Below are positions 21,879-33,871 of a DNA stretch of 64,000 bases, in pieces. Location of the stretch: contig ML976744.1 in the NCBI GenBank assembly GCA_010015655.1, positions 98,060-162,059 of the forward strand, written 5' to 3'. This DNA is from Bimuria novae-zelandiae CBS 107.79 (taxonomy: Eukaryota > Ascomycota > Dothideomycetes > Pleosporales > Didymosphaeriaceae). The notes below the pieces were generated by a model. The model was not told the origin of the DNA, searched no databases, and worked only from the letters and a program-made list of their open reading frames with translations. A program made the translations under genes and the position numbers. The stretch's first letter is position 1. Each line of letters starts with the position of its first letter.

Positions 21879-24800
21879 ATTCCGGTATTGTTCGGCTGAG
21901 TTGGACGTAAAGTGGTGCTAAGGACAATGAAAACCAGAAAAACCGAGGGGGCGGAAATGCGAATGCAGGAACGAAGGAAGATTTTAAAAGATAGAAGAGA
22001 GAGAAATAGCAGCTAGGTTTCGCAGAAATAGTTTGCGGCTCCCACCCGCTGGCAGGACGGGATGAGTGAAAAGCGGTGTGAGGTTTGACAGCTTTGGTGA
22101 GCACGGATCCGACCAAACCAAAACAAGCACTAGTAAGGAGCCCTAGTAATCATCTGTGCACACGACGACGCTGTCAGGTGTGAGCGGTGCCCGATATTCA
22201 TATTGCCATTGCGATGCGCTCGAAAAAGGAAAATCGCTAGGAACAAGTGTTGGTGTTCCAGACGTTTTCGTTGTGGTGCTGTGGGTACGCATATGTGTGC
22301 CCAGAGCTGCAATGCGACTACCAGCGAAAACAAGAGAAAGGCAATCAAGCTCGGTGCCACCGGCGGTACAATGGCAAAATTAAGGCAGACGCAGCTGCAG
22401 TCCACGGGTCTTACCTGAGCACGTGAGGAAGACTTGTCCACCGGTAAGCTTTGCCTTGCGCTGCACTACAGGGTTAAACGAAAGTATCCGAGCAAGACAA
22501 GCCAGGATGATAGCTTCTGTGATTGCTCTTAGTTCCCAACAATTCGATAGAATGACCGTTGCATTCAGCAACGAGTTACGTCTCGATTTCAGTTGCGACA
22601 TCGACCAAATCGAATTGCTTTCCTCTTCGCGCGAGGTCTAAGGCGACGAGGCAATCGATCTCGTTACGCACTCGCTTCTTCATCATTGCGTACGCCGGTG
22701 AATGAGTAAGGTAAGCTGCTATCGATGGACCTGAGCCGGCAACCAGCTGATGCGTGAACTCAAAGTCTTCACCGCACACGCGTGCTCCTCACCGCCGAGG
22801 ACAAGACGTCACGCATATATTTGTCCCTTTGCGACGGTAGTCTGCTCACAAGGTCTCCAGAATTTGCGAGCGAATCGAGAAAGATTATTGGAATAATTGA
22901 AATCATGAGAGAATGTATGAACTTGGGAAACCAGACGTGAACTACGCGACGGGCCTCATGAATACCGTCTTAGAAGCGCTTTGCGCTTTGCCCACGTTTG
23001 ACTTGATTAGAAAGTATATGATCGAATATGGCCTTAACGCGATCCATCGGCGGAGACAGCAGCACTCGGCTTGGCATGCGCAACAGGAATACCGAACCAA
23101 AGATGATTTATTCATCTTGACGGAAGTGATACTGATAGTTGGAAATTGAAGGGGTCTCAATTTGGTAGTGCTGATGTTGTGGGTGTGAGGCAGCAGTAGT
23201 AGCCTGGCCGAACCAAGCTTAGTCGTGGCCTGCTCTCAGCTTCGAATGTAGCTCCTAGCGAGAATGGTACAACGTTGGATTAATAAAACCGCAAACACCG
23301 GCCAATTTATTTTTGACATGATGCTTCGAGACCAGAGCATGACCAGTGCTTCAGTAATCTACGATGGACCGTGGGCCGCGCTACCGCTGACATTTTGAGT
23401 GCTGAGTAGCAAGACGCAACGTATGAGACGCGTTGACGGGAGATCACCCAGGCGTCTCCAGTCCCTACGCCCGGAGGATTATGCCGGAATATGGCCACGG
23501 TGTTGAAGGTTGACTGAATATTCGGTCTGGCCAGAACGAACCAGGCAACTGAGACAGTGCCGATCTGGTACGTAGCCAAGTTGTGGGGACATGAAGTGTC
23601 CTTCTCCCGTCTCGCCTGTCAGTCACTTGGTATCGAGCTATGCCACAATGTAGTCACCAAGTGGGTACCGGGGGTAGACTAGAAGTATAGCTAGAGGAGA
23701 CGTTTTACGTGTGACAAGACGGCAAGACGGTGAAGACGCTTGAATGCCTCGTTTATGTGGAGAGCATTAGCGCGAACGTTCCGTCGATTCGCAGCGTCAA
23801 GCAAGAATGACGTCCGCAGAGCCTCACTAAAGGAGACAGATAGGTCAAGAGTTTGGAGTGGAGAGTCACCTGAAAGAGGTCGTCGTCAACGACCGCGGCG
23901 ACTCGAGGTAATTTTTCTATAACAGGGCGGGGCGGGCCGATGTATTGGTAATCATCTATCAATCGCGGCTGATGGGCCACTCGAACTGACTCACCGGTTT
24001 CCTCATCGGTCGGTGCCGGAGATCAAGTCGGAGCAACAGAGTGAAGTGTTCAGCCAGTAAGATGCCGGCAAAGCGCAAAGGCCCCTCGCAGAGTGAAGTG
24101 ACTGATGACTGATGGACGATCCAAGACAAGCATACGTCGCTCTCAGATAGCGGTGCCGTACTGAGCGGGAGGGTGCGCGAACTGCTGTGCGGTGGCGACG
24201 CACGCCATGAACGTAGGCTTCGGGCGGGGTGCAATTGACGAATAGGTGCTGACTATTTTCCGGTGAGCCAGGAAGAGCAAGGTCTCTAGTGGCATTCGCA
24301 AGCGACAGCTGCAACAGCATGCTAGTCAACGCGGCCTCGAGAACAACGTGTCGGCGAAATTGATTGCGCGTAACGTGTCTTCGCACCTTTGCACGGCGAT
24401 TAGAAGGGCGCAGTAAGGGCAGGTTTGGATTGTGTTAGACGTGCCGCCCTAGGAGCGCGGTGGTGTTGCTGGAGCGCGCGCTACCTCGTACGCTTCGTGT
24501 AGGAAATTGCACACACGAGCGCGTGGTTCGCGCCAATGTGCAGAACGGAGGTGTGGCAGTGCGACCCCTCGTCTTGTGCGGTGAGTGTGAAGGAAACGGC
24601 CCCAAGTGCTGTGCAAAAGCGTGGAGAGAGCAGGCGCCAAACCGTATCCAGAGTGGCTGGTGCCTGTCATTCTAGGCAACGAACGCCATCGTAGGGCGCA
24701 GTCATCCACATTGTAGCACCTTGGTCGTCGCGGGATGCGCTTCGCGGCGCGATGTGAAGATCCACTGCGAACATGTTTGCTGGGCGAGAGATGTTGCCAG

Positions 24801-25328
24801 ATGTCGCGTCGTTGCGAGCCTGGCTGAGGCACTGCTGGTGGCCTTCTGACGTCTTCCCGTGCCGTCAAAAGGCATTCACTAACATGGCGCGTTCGAGAGT
24901 TGGACACTCTCCAACACTTGTTGTCATCTGTTCGGGCATAGCTCCGGCTAGTTGTGTGGTTTTGCGGTCACCGCCCTCGCTAGCCATCAAGTAGCCCTGG
25001 GCCCTGCCGCGCGCCTTTGGCCTTCCTGCCGCCGTGCTGCACATCCCAGCCAACCCCCCTGCTCGTTCGAAGGCATCCATACCTTACCCTGCCCCAGAAC
25101 CCAGAAACATATATATCTCCCACGCCCATCCACCATGACTCTCTCCCTCCAGAACGACCATACTCACAACAACTTGAACACACATCCTAAGATACATTGG
25201 ACTCTGGTAGACACCTCCAGAGTCCACTCCAGCAGCACTCCACCATTCCAACTACCCTTGGCAACAACGTCACCGTCACCTTGACTCCCCGTCTACGACC
25301 CATCCTCAAGCATACCCAAACCACCAGC
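21879..25328. other. Long intergenic interval, no supported gene
   Basis: 3.4 kb with only short overlapping frames on both strands. The longest minus-strand run, 24449-24907, has no family feature and competes with antisense frames. Some stretches (22576-22779 minus) look protein-like but have no start or splice context I trust. It may hold untranslated exons or non-coding RNA. Confidence 0.4.
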
Positions 25329-26048
25329 ATGCCTGCCGCCATCTCCCGCACGCACACCGTGCCCACAGTCATCTCCAAGTCCTCGACTGGCTCGAGGAAG
25401 GAGAGGAACGTGGGCTTCATGCGGGACCCCGTGTCTGCAGTCTCGCGTCCCGTGAACGCTGAGGAGTCATGGGCTGCACACCACTTCGAGACCCACGCCC
25501 AGAAGTGTGCCTACTGCCGCGATCCTTACGAGGTCTACCGCCAGCACGAGCAGCTCTGTGAGATTGGTCACCGTCTCGCCCAGGAGGTTGCATTATTCCT
25601 CTACCAGCGTGCCGACGGCAAGACCTACAGCACCGTCGAGGAAGGCAACAAGCTCGTCCAGATCGAAGTACCTGCTGGCTACATCCAGGTTCGCAGTCTG
25701 CTCCGGGCCATCGAGCGCAGTCTCCGCCATCGCTCGCGCACTCCCTTTGTCTCCATGGACCGCACATACTACGTCGCTGCCCGCACTCCAGTGCGCTCGA
25801 AATCAGTCAAGGTTGACCAGGAGATCAAACCCAAGCACAAGTCGCGACCGCGTTCCGGCGAGATCGTCGACTGGCCCTCTCAGCAAAAGGCCACCATCGA
25901 AGTCGAAAGGCCTTCCTCCAAGCGCGGCTCTCTATACGAGCAAGACATTGCTCGGCAGCTCCGCAACGCCAATAATTACAAGATCGAAGTCCGCGAACCC
26001 TCACATCGGGATGTCCGCGAGCACCGCCTGTCCGGCTACTATCGGTGA
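25329..26048 (+). CDS. Conserved-looking fungal protein with Cys/His motif, function unknown
   Basis: From ATG 25329 (MPAAISRTHTVPTV) the frame gives 239 residues. The same frame is open upstream without another ATG, so an upstream exon is possible; ATG 25135 in good context could provide one. The core NAEESWAAHHFETHAQKCAYC continues to EVYRQHEQLCEIGH, with spaced Cys and His residues that could bind zinc. It is followed by the helical block RLAQEVALFLYQRADGKTYST and VEIPAGY-type sequence (QIEVPAGYIQVRSLLRAIERSL). The C-terminus is basic and Ser/Pro-rich. I recall similar uncharacterised proteins in related fungi, but assign no function. Antisense frames over the same DNA are shadows. Confidence 0.75.
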   Translation: MPAAISRTHTVPTVISKSSTGSRKERNVGFMRDPVSAVSRPVNAEESWAAHHFETHAQKCAYCRDPYEVYRQHEQLCEIGHRLAQEVALFLYQRADGKTYSTVEEGNKLVQIEVPAGYIQVRSLLRAIERSLRHRSRTPFVSMDRTYYVAARTPVRSKSVKVDQEIKPKHKSRPRSGEIVDWPSQQKATIEVERPSSKRGSLYEQDIARQLRNANNYKIEVREPSHRDVREHRLSGYYR

Positions 26049-29000
26049 ACGCAACACAGTCTGCTTTGCTTTGCTCTTTCTACTTTGCAAAACATTACGC
26101 CTATAAAGTCGCCTGTGAAAAGTCGCAACTGCACGCGTCGAACACCACGCAACGCGGAAAGCTGAAAAGCACCGCGCGCCCCGATGCCGCTCAACGGAAT
26201 CGATCCAGCATGTAACAAGTCTGATCATTGGTCCTTGTTTTGCTCTGCTTACAGGAAGCACTGCGTTTGCTGTTTGATATACTGGGACAACCAAGACATC
26301 GAAGGAGTGGGAATCCGGCCTCCACCACTAGGGTATTGAGGAGGAGGGCATGGATGGTCAGCGATCAACAATGACGTCGACCGGGACTTTAGCATAGCAG
26401 CCATTAATCCAAGAATGATTGTACTACCTCGCTTCCTAACGCTCTTTGCACGACCGTGAGACTTGCCATAGGTGCAAATACTACGTGCGCAGGGCACGGT
26501 ACGGTGCTCCAGACCCTCACTGAATGATGTCTTATCCCCCCTTCGCGCAACGGCGCAAAAAGACTCCACCCACCCACACGCAATCTTCTCCTTTACATAT
26601 GACTCCAAATCCAATATCCCATGTCTCACCCTCGGGTCCACCCAAGCGAGCCCGCACCCCTCTCCTTGCGCACCCGCAGCGTTCACGCGCACCCTGATAA
26701 AGTCTGCTCCTGCGCGCGGTCCAATCACCTGCGCCCCCCTCCCAGCTGCGCTCCAATCACGCCACCGCAAAACACTCCTCTATCGCTTGCCGTTCTTGCC
26801 CTTTTCAGGCCCCCCGCGTAGATTTGCACAGGCGGGCAGGATGCACTGCAAGCCACACATGACTGCATGGGGACGGCTTGACAATCGCGTTGATGGTGAG
26901 AGTATGTTGGGAAAGTGGGGCAGGGAGGGTCGCTGGATAAGGGATAGTGGCTTCCTCATTCGTCGGGGACACGATGAGGAGTCATGTTGTTGCACGACGG
27001 AGATAGTCCAGACTCCAGAGAACTGTAGGATTGTGGGGAGGTAGGTATGACTCTGAGTTTTTTGCAGCCAAGAACGCTTGTAGCACGAGCGTGGACTGTT
27101 GAGGTGGAGGAGTTTGTGGCGTGCAGGTTGAGAAGGGCGCAGCGTTTGAGTGTGTGAGGGAGCAGGCAACTTGGCCAGTACGGCCTGAGGCACGAACATC
27201 GTGGGTTGCTGGATCTTGGATGACGCTAACATCCTTGCCCGGCTGCCATGTTTCATCTGCCTTCTGTTGTTGACGACGCGCGATTACGACGAAGGCTGGA
27301 AACAGACGCCGCGACGCCGCTGACTGCTTTTAGTCACCGTGTCGCTGCAGGTACTCGCGACGTGGATAATTGACGACAGACACGGCTCGGTACTTGCCCT
27401 CGGCGTTTGATGTGTTGAAGTGTCCTGACACGTCTGAGGGACAATCAAGGGTATCGTTGCTCTCCGACCTTCCATTGCTGGGTCAGACAGTCATGTATTG
27501 GAGCCTCACGTTGCGGGAAATTCCTAATGGATGCCCATCGATGAACTGGCAAACTCGTCGGATCTTCATCCAGAATGTTCCTGCCCTTGGGGAAAGGGTC
27601 CTGTGTTGTGGATCAGGCCACCGTTACACGTTTTTGAAGCTGGCATCGGGGAAAAGGTCTGTTTGAGAGAGTGAGGCGTAGAGATCGGCGGCGACCATAT
27701 GCTTTTTTTAATGGTATTACCTTGCTCTGCCAACACGCAATGAAGTATCAGAGACGGAGCAGGTTTCTGAGAACGGCATTGGAGTATCGATGGTGATGAC
27801 ACCGGCATCGTTAGCCATTGCAAGGCGAGTGGTACCTGCCAAGCTTGGGCACTTACTCCCAACGCATTCTTTTGCGCAACTAACATTGTTCACGATAGCT
27901 TCCGATGCTAGCTGCTGCCAAAATCAAGGGCATCATCTATTCAACATGCGAATGTTGGGCAGCTGTCCCAGTCGCGATGCTTCCACCCCACAACCCCTCA
28001 CCACCGTCACAGCGTCACACATCGTCACTTTCTGACAGCTCGACAGCATTCCTGCATCGTCCCTTTACCAGCCCAATCCATCCCCCAAACACAACACATA
28101 CACCCATCCCCACCGCACTTATGCTCGCGAGAGGGGCTCCTACCCAGGACCTCCCCAGCGGCGCGCAAACGTGTCCAAAACGAAACCTCCCCTGCGGGCC
28201 CATCGGTTCGCAAACGCGCACGGAATGGCTGGCAAAAGGCCATCCCAGCTATGGAATAGATGAGTGTGGAGGTTCACCGACTGTTGATCACCGGTTTTCT
28301 CGGCTACGCCAGCGTGCATTGCATTGCAGCGACGCCGGGGCGTGCAGCCTCACCGGTGACCCGCTTCTTGCACTTGCCAGGCGATCAGTCAAACTCACGC
28401 TGCGACTAACTCCGAACAACCGGCTTTTCAACTCGAGCTGCTGCTTTCGTGCTATCATGAGGCTTGTGAGGTACGGCGGGATGGTAGTGGGAGGATGGCC
28501 AACGGAGCAGTGGGGCCGGTTTCTGGCATGCCAGCGACCCTCCTAAACTCGACAGGGCAGCCATACTCTACGCTCTTGTTCGATGGTCGCCTTTCTCCCG
28601 CACTTTCGCGTCGCTCCAGCGCGATCCCTGCCATCATCATCAACACGCTCCCATACTTGGCAGGGCTGTGCTTGTCTCGTGTGCTGGCAGAAAAGAACCT
28701 GCTCATTGGCCAGCGGTGGATATGGGGCTGTGTTGTGAACTCCGGTTCAGCCACACCACCACGTGACATAACTCCGGCGTGCGGCTGAGGTGCATGTTGT
28801 ACGCCATTGTGCAGATAGCTGGGCTGCGGATACGGGAAGGAGATTACCTCTTCGGGGGTAGGGCTAAGGACGCGACCGTTTTAGTTGCACTGGGAACGTA
28901 TGGGTGATCCGTCCGTGGTTCGAGGACGCGCCAGGGCGATATAATTATAGACCTCGGCCCCTCGATAGTGTTGAAACTGTGCCACAGAACAACAGCGTTT

Positions 29001-30349
29001 CGAGCAGTGGATGGACGAATGATGTAGTTGTTTTCTGCCAGTTTCAATGGCATGACAGGTGAGCGTTTGCGACGCGTAACATGGATCGATGGAGGTGGTG
29101 TTTGGGATGGTGTGCCCGAGGGGTGACTGACCGGTTACTGTTGTCCTACGGACGCGTGGCGCTTAACGCGTGCATGAACCGGCGCAGGGCAGTGCAGTGG
29201 ACAGATGTAGGGCTGAAGGTGGTGTGAGGTAGTGTGAGTCCCAGAAGCCTTGGTCCGAACTGTGACTGAGGTGCACTGATTGATTACGTTGCACATCCAA
29301 CATCTCCGTGTGTTCTGCTTGAAGGATTCTAATAGACAATAGAGCAGCAGCAGTATTTCTATTCGAATTGCTACCGTAATAATACGAGCAAGGTCTCGTG
29401 CCTCTAGTTACGTGCTTCTAAAGACCATTAGCAGACTCTATCATCATAGGGACTTGTGAATGAATTCTGGAACGGTCCAGTCAAACACCTGCAAGCACCA
29501 CCAGACTCTCTCGTCCGACCATACCCGTACCAAAGAAATAGCAACAGGTTTCGCTGGAAGTCTTCATGCCAATCAGTACCTCTTGATAGCGTGAGCAAAG
29601 TGCAAATATGGTAGGAAGACAGATGACCTGGGCGATCTCGACGCTACATGGTGACTCTCGACCATCATACAAAATCTAGGACGGTGGTGAGGTTGATGGG
29701 ATATAGGACGGCGCTGATGCCGAGGTCGAATGAGTAGAGTCCTAGACCGAGGCCGTGGAGAGGGAAGTAATGTGTGAAGGTTATTTGTAAATTTGGATTT
29801 GTGGGTTCAGTGTTACTCAAAGCGGCTGTGTAGTGAAGTTGGAGGTAACGCAGGTAGTCTTGTCAAGCGGGAGAGGGCTTATATTGGTGTTTTGTGGTAG
29901 GGGAAACTGGTAAGCTGTGCGTCCTTTCAATAGCGAATTTGCTGGCCTGCACAATGGCCCAGCTGCTGTATGCATTGCGTGGCGTTTCATGGAGCGGAAA
30001 TATGTATACGAACGGTAGGCCTTAGTTGCTTGGACTGGTTTAAGGGCGTGGTGGATTTTTTTTTTTTTTTTTGCGAGAGTATCTCGACGAATGGCTCTTG
30101 TTACGTCCAAATACATAGTCCACAGATTACGGAGCCCGAAGAGTGCCCAGATTCGCATACCCGAATGCGGTTGAGACATGAATGATGATCGATGGTCTTG
30201 TGCGGAGGAGTGAAATGGCCCTCCGCGACTCCCGTCGACGTTGATTGGCTCAATCCCAAACGCCGAAGATCTGCCGACGTCGCGCATCGCATCTCGAAAA
30301 CCTCACGAATCGGCCTCCTAGCGCCAGCACAACCGCACAACGTGTCACG
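26049..30349. other. Long intergenic interval, no supported gene
   Basis: 4.3 kb. Several frames of 150-215 codons occur (26249-26770 minus, 26472-27044 plus, 27905-28546 plus), but they overlap each other, lack family motifs and look like chance in GC-rich DNA. A 17-base T run lies at 30056-30072. Confidence 0.4.
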
Positions 30350-30798
30350 ATGGCGAAGAAAGGTATGTGAAATTCATACATATTTCCTCAAAGCTCCGAT
30401 CCACCCATTGGATGTTTCTCCGACGCCGCAGCGAAGCCGCAATGCCTCTAGCAGCCCCCAAAAGCAGCCCGACTGACCACATCTGCGTATAGCGAAGTCC
30501 CGCACCATTATGGTGCGCCTGATATCGATGGCCATGACGGGCTACTACCGAACGCTGATGCGGCCGCGCGCTCACCGACCGCTGAGCATGATGAAATACG
30601 ATCCCATCGGTACGCTCGCCTCCCACGCCCCTGAAGCCGACTTCTGCGTGGCATATACGTCGGTTTTTGGTATCTAGAGCAATCTTAATTCGCTCCCGAA
30701 TGAACTGCTGGAACCTAGGAGTGCTTAATCAGAGGGCTAACGCGGAGCCAGTGCGGAAACAAGTGTTGTTCCTTGAACAGAAGCGTGGAAAAAAGTAG
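30350..30798 (+). CDS. Mitochondrial large-subunit ribosomal protein bL33m
   Basis: Component of the mitochondrial 54S ribosomal subunit. Three tiny exons: 30350-30362 (13 nt, coding MAKK plus one base), 30493-30609 and 30752-30798, all with GT-AG borders and matching phase-1 junctions. They give 58 residues, the usual size for L33. The product contains [19 protein letters not shown], then [15 protein letters not shown] and [15 protein letters not shown], the typical fungal bL33m sequence. Like other mitochondrial L33 proteins it lacks a zinc-binding cysteine set and is very basic. Start ATG lies in ACGATGG context. The gene is easily missed because no single exon exceeds 39 codons. Confidence 0.95.
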
Positions 30799-32835
30799 AA
30801 AGGCGGCGGATCCGACAATTGCGACTTCCATAATACGTACCTCCCGCATCGATACCCTATGATTGGAATGAGCTCGGGGCAGCGCAGTCGCGATGATGAC
30901 GCGGTGGGAACAAGGACAGCGTGAATAGAGAAGGGCTGGACGTATAAGCAAATGCGTCTGGGCTACCTGGAGGATGTGAAGATATGTTTGCATACTGTAA
31001 CATACATCATGCATGGACTGGCGTTGTCAACGAATGACTGGATCCCAACGTTAAGGGGTCTGTTCGTACGGGACAAAAGATGACCAATTTTCAATCCCTC
31101 GTCATGCTACCACAATTGTTGGTCTTGAGCTTCCATAACCTCGTTCCTAGATCGCGAACGAAACGGGTCTGAGGATGCACAGCAACGAGTCGTCCAGTTC
31201 GTCTACCAGTCAAAATTGAACCTGTGTCAAGATCAAGCCTTGTCCCAAGCAACTTCGGCAGATGCGCAAGACGAAGAAGTCCAATGGCTAATCTTTCATC
31301 GATGCTGCTAGCGGTATCGCTTTCCCTTGTCGATTAGAGTTCTCTTCTCTACATACACGAACATAAAGTTGCAGTTCGACCGACCTCGACTCAAGATGTT
31401 CAGCGACCAAGCATCCTGCTAAATTACTATGCAGACCATCACCGCGTGTAAGCGGAAAATAGCCAGCACAATTCGTAAACGTACGACCAAATTACCCGCG
31501 TGTATGTCCAAGACATAGCTGAATGACTCATGTCATGTGTAACCAATTCTATGCTCAGCTAGCCACAAAGCACGATGATATTTTGTACATGCTGTGAATT
31601 GCGTAGTCACTTTATCAAAAGAAAAGAGTATAACAGTCCTTCCCAAGCAACAAACAAATGTTCTAAGCTCTACAAACATAAGACTTTTTATTTCTGCGCT
31701 AAATCTCCTCATACTGCAATACTCACGCCAAGGATGTTAGTTAAAATCAAGCAAAAACAATATACATGCACTGCAAATTTTCATGGAATACCAAGTGCAC
31801 ACACGGGAACTACTTCCAGCTTTCTTAACCCCAGGATAACTCACCTGCTCAAATTGGCCATGATCATACCTTTGTGTGAGCTGAAGACAGAATATTCTTG
31901 GTTTGGGAGTATAGAGTCTCAGATCCCTGCCCATTGTGTGTAGCAACTGGACCGGAGCACACCGACTCTTCAGACTTAGTGAAGGATCCAGAGTGAGGCA
32001 AAAGATTCAAGCCCCCCCCCCCTTGATATTTGCCGCTCCTTACTGGTAATTTACAGACGCTGCACGTCCAATCAGTGGCTTACATGAAAGCTATTCACAG
32101 GACTGTACGATTACATTCTATTTGTGTAGTGCAATTTCTGAGTCGGGAGATATACATCAGATACAACCTGAATACGAACTCTCTGCATGCTTAGAACCTG
32201 GGCAACATTATTTCGACCAAGAGATGATCTATGAATCGATCCAAAAACGGTGTAAGCATCCCTACTATCATGTAATGCTGCGAACAGGACCGGAAATGAA
32301 CCATGTCCTAATGGGCTCATGCGGCCCCTGTTTTCAGAGCCATAGATCCCTTGCCCATGGGATGCTGGAAAAGTGTGATCACCAGTGTGATCCTAGCGTG
32401 GATCACACAGTATGTGAACACTAGGTCTGGGCTTGTCTAATCACCTACTCAAATAGGGGAAAGCAGCCAGCCAGTGCATTCTGTAAATAGCTGACTAGGT
32501 TAGATGAACACCTTCAAAATAGATGAAAGCCAATCGAAACCCGATCTATTGTACATCTATGCTGTTATCGATGAACGCCCCCTTGGGTTGAGCTAAGTTA
32601 TGACAGCTGTGATCGATCGGTGAGTATGGCCTAGAATACTTACGAGCTCAAAGACCAATGGAATGGCTCCTGAGACCAACATGTGCAAAGGAGAAGCAGT
32701 TATTCATGTGCAATGGTGTTAGTAGGTGCAAATATAAAAGAGCGTACGATCTCTACTGAAATCTGCCACCGCGCTCATCAACTATCTCTAACCATTCAAC
32801 TCATTCTCAAGAGACAGATATCTCCCTCGCTCAAC
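30799..32835. other. Intergenic, relatively AT-rich
   Basis: No gene seen. Includes an 11-base C run at 32012-32022. Precedes the secreted-protein gene. Confidence 0.45.
32733..32739 (+). promoter_or_regulatory. TATA box of the secreted-protein gene
   Basis: TATAAAA, 97 bp upstream of the ATG. It is a clear TATA element, as often seen in strongly regulated effector-like genes. Confidence 0.6.
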
Positions 32836-33225
32836 ATGGAGCTCACCTTCTCCATGCTCGCTATCACGGCCTTGACCGTCGCTGTCCCAACCAACAAAAC
32901 CGAACCTTCGGAAATGACAGCGATGGCCAATTGCAGGTACGGCTTCAGCTACTGTGGCAAGACTCTTCTCAACGTCGGTAAGCTTGCTTTACCCATATAT
33001 TCCGCATATCTACACACCTAAGGCTAACTAACGCAAGGCAACTACGAAAATGACATCAAAAAGGCCCTCAGTGCTCGAGGCCAGCCCACCGATGCCGCTC
33101 ATATTCTGTACAGCCTTTTCAACTGTGATGGCTTCCTCGATGGTTCCATCCAGTTCATTCAATATTGTGGTACCGGGGGCTGCATTGATGCGGGTGCTGG
33201 CAATGACGACAAATGCACTGCTTAA
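32836..33225 (+). CDS. Small secreted cysteine-rich protein, effector candidate
   Basis: Exons 32836-32977 and 33038-33225 join in phase to 109 residues. The start MELTFSMLAITALTVAVPT has a hydrophobic signal-peptide-like core, with cleavage probably near residue 17-20. The mature part carries CRYGFSYCGKTLL, NYENDIKKALSARG, SLFNCDGFLDGSIQF and QYCGTGGCID, ending DDKCTA. This makes six cysteines, enough for three disulfides. I recall similar short fungal secreted proteins with the YGFSYCG motif, but no function is established. A TATA box and its isolation in gene-poor DNA fit an effector-like gene (inference). It is not assigned any toxin family. Confidence 0.85.
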
Positions 33226-33871
33226 AGAAATTCCGCGACGAAGCAGTTGCGTGCAGTGTATTTATGGCAGGGAGAGATGGGGGCAGGGGATGTTAGGTCA
33301 ATCGTTTGTTTGTTCGCTTGAGCTTTGATCATTCGCTGTGGTCGAGATGGAGTGCACCCAGACAGTCGTTTCCGCAGAGAATGATAACGCGTTACTTGGT
33401 CATCTTCGTTACCTATATACGTATCTCGGAAATGTTGCTTTCGTCTTTCTAGGCTTCAAAAAACGTGTCACAAGGCAGTCGTGTGGTGATGATGTGATTG
33501 GACGAGAAGTTTGGTGAAGGACGGAACCGTCGGAAGTTCCTGTGCGTATGAGTCGGTTCTGCATCGCGTGGAAAATAGCACACTACGTGCTCTATTATCA
33601 TCGAGGCCTCAACTAGTCCCGACATCTGTGCTCTACAATGACGGCGGCTTGTTGTTGATCGTCAGGAGCCCCGCCTCGTATTCGAGTTGTGGGTTTGAGG
33701 CCAAAAAAATCGCTAAGGTTCATCCGGCTTAGGCAATGTTCCGCAACACTAGCCTCGTCGCTTCCTTCCGAACCTCACATCTCCTTAGTACACCACGGCG
33801 ATTGCGCATCCCTTGTTGACCGTGCGCCCCTCCCAAGGCTAATCAACTCGGTACTCCCTGCTCTAGGCGCG
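33226..33871. other. Intergenic
   Basis: The frame of the next gene stays open upstream to 33689 but only from a GTG, so this part is read as 5' untranslated or promoter DNA. Confidence 0.5.

Noticed and set aside
27905..28546. Plus-strand frame of 213 codons
   Set aside because: Low-complexity Pro/Thr/Ser start, no domain, no splice support, and antisense frames equally open.
30056..30072. 17-base T run as a transposon tail
   Set aside because: No element sequence or target duplication flanks it; treated as a simple microsatellite.
33689..33871. N-terminal extension of the repeat protein
   Set aside because: Open only from a GTG; the first in-frame ATG is 33872.
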